This document shows, piece by piece, positions 13,158 through 13,219 of a stretch of 13,219 bases of DNA; the first letter of the stretch is position 1; the number at the start of each line of letters is the position of its first letter. The position numbers and the translations under genes are program-made. Location: positions 1 to 13,219 of the forward strand of contig CALHAO010000106.1 in NCBI GenBank assembly GCA_937931765.1. The letters run 5' to 3'. The notes under the pieces were generated by a model. It saw nothing but the letters and a program-made list of their open reading frames with translations, was not told the DNA's origin and ran no database searches. The stretch comes from an uncultured Thiotrichaceae bacterium (GTDB lineage Bacteria > Pseudomonadota > Gammaproteobacteria > Thiotrichales > Thiotrichaceae).

Positions 13158-13219
13158 ATGAAAAACCAACCACTCGTACTTGGCTCGACATCGGTTTACC
13201 GGCGCGAATTACTGGAACG
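13158..13219 (+). CDS. maf: Maf-family nucleotide pyrophosphatase (YceF-like), 5' end only
   Basis: The first 20 codons and part of another are present before the window ends: MKNQPLVLGSTSVYRRELLE. The LVLGSTSxYRRELLE opening is the conserved N-terminal signature of Maf proteins, which hydrolyse non-canonical or specific nucleoside triphosphates to monophosphates. AGGA (13147-13150) lies 7 nt before ATG 13158. In E. coli the YceF paralogue lies beside yceD-rpmF-plsX-fabH. Here the same neighbourhood is kept but a 457-codon gene sits between maf and yceD. The closest subfamily (YceF or YhdE) cannot be decided from 20 residues, though context favours YceF. Confidence 0.88.
   Translation, partial: MKNQPLVLGSTSVYRRELLE

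Overview
This window looks like chromosomal DNA of a gammaproteobacterium. The evidence is the conserved order yceD-rpmF-plsX-fabH with a maf gene on the far side of yceD, the carA-carB-greA run, and E. coli-like residue numbering in CarA, CarB and GreA. The DNA is of middling GC content. I cannot place it below class level.

Most of the window is one long co-directional run on the minus strand, read from high to low coordinates: yceD (from 11440), rpmF, plsX, fabH, a CYTH-fold triphosphatase gene, carA, carB, greA, a histidine-phosphatase-like gene, a small unknown gene and a DUF2384 (MbcA/ParS/Xre) antitoxin-like gene (ending at 1506). Many junctions are tight: plsX/fabH overlap by ATGA, the unknown/DUF2384 pair overlap by ATGA, and fabH-CYTH, carB-greA, greA-phosphatase and yceD-rpmF are 6-14 bp apart. 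The run is broken by three structured gaps. There is a strong intrinsic terminator between rpmF and plsX, a promoter plus a 26-bp perfect palindrome before carA, and a 21-bp inverted repeat between carA and carB.

The left end (1-1518) holds two small plus-strand genes for predicted exported proteins. They flank, and converge with, the minus-strand yigZ (IMPACT family) and DUF2384 genes. The right end (11717-13219) is plus strand. It has a gene for an anchored protein with a long Thr/Pro/Glu-rich repeat linker and a small C-terminal domain, then the first 20 codons of maf (yceF).

Functionally the core covers translation (L32, YceD), entry into phospholipid and fatty acid synthesis (PlsX, FabH), carbamoyl phosphate for arginine and pyrimidines (CarA, CarB) and transcript-cleavage control (GreA). 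The points most worth a second look are the histidine-phosphatase homologue that lacks its catalytic Arg-His-Gly, the carA leader and carA-carB spacer structures, the apparently leaderless yceD promoter, the orphan antitoxin-like pair, the repeat-linker protein next to maf, and the acidic tail on L32. I saw no RNA genes, CRISPR arrays or transposases.
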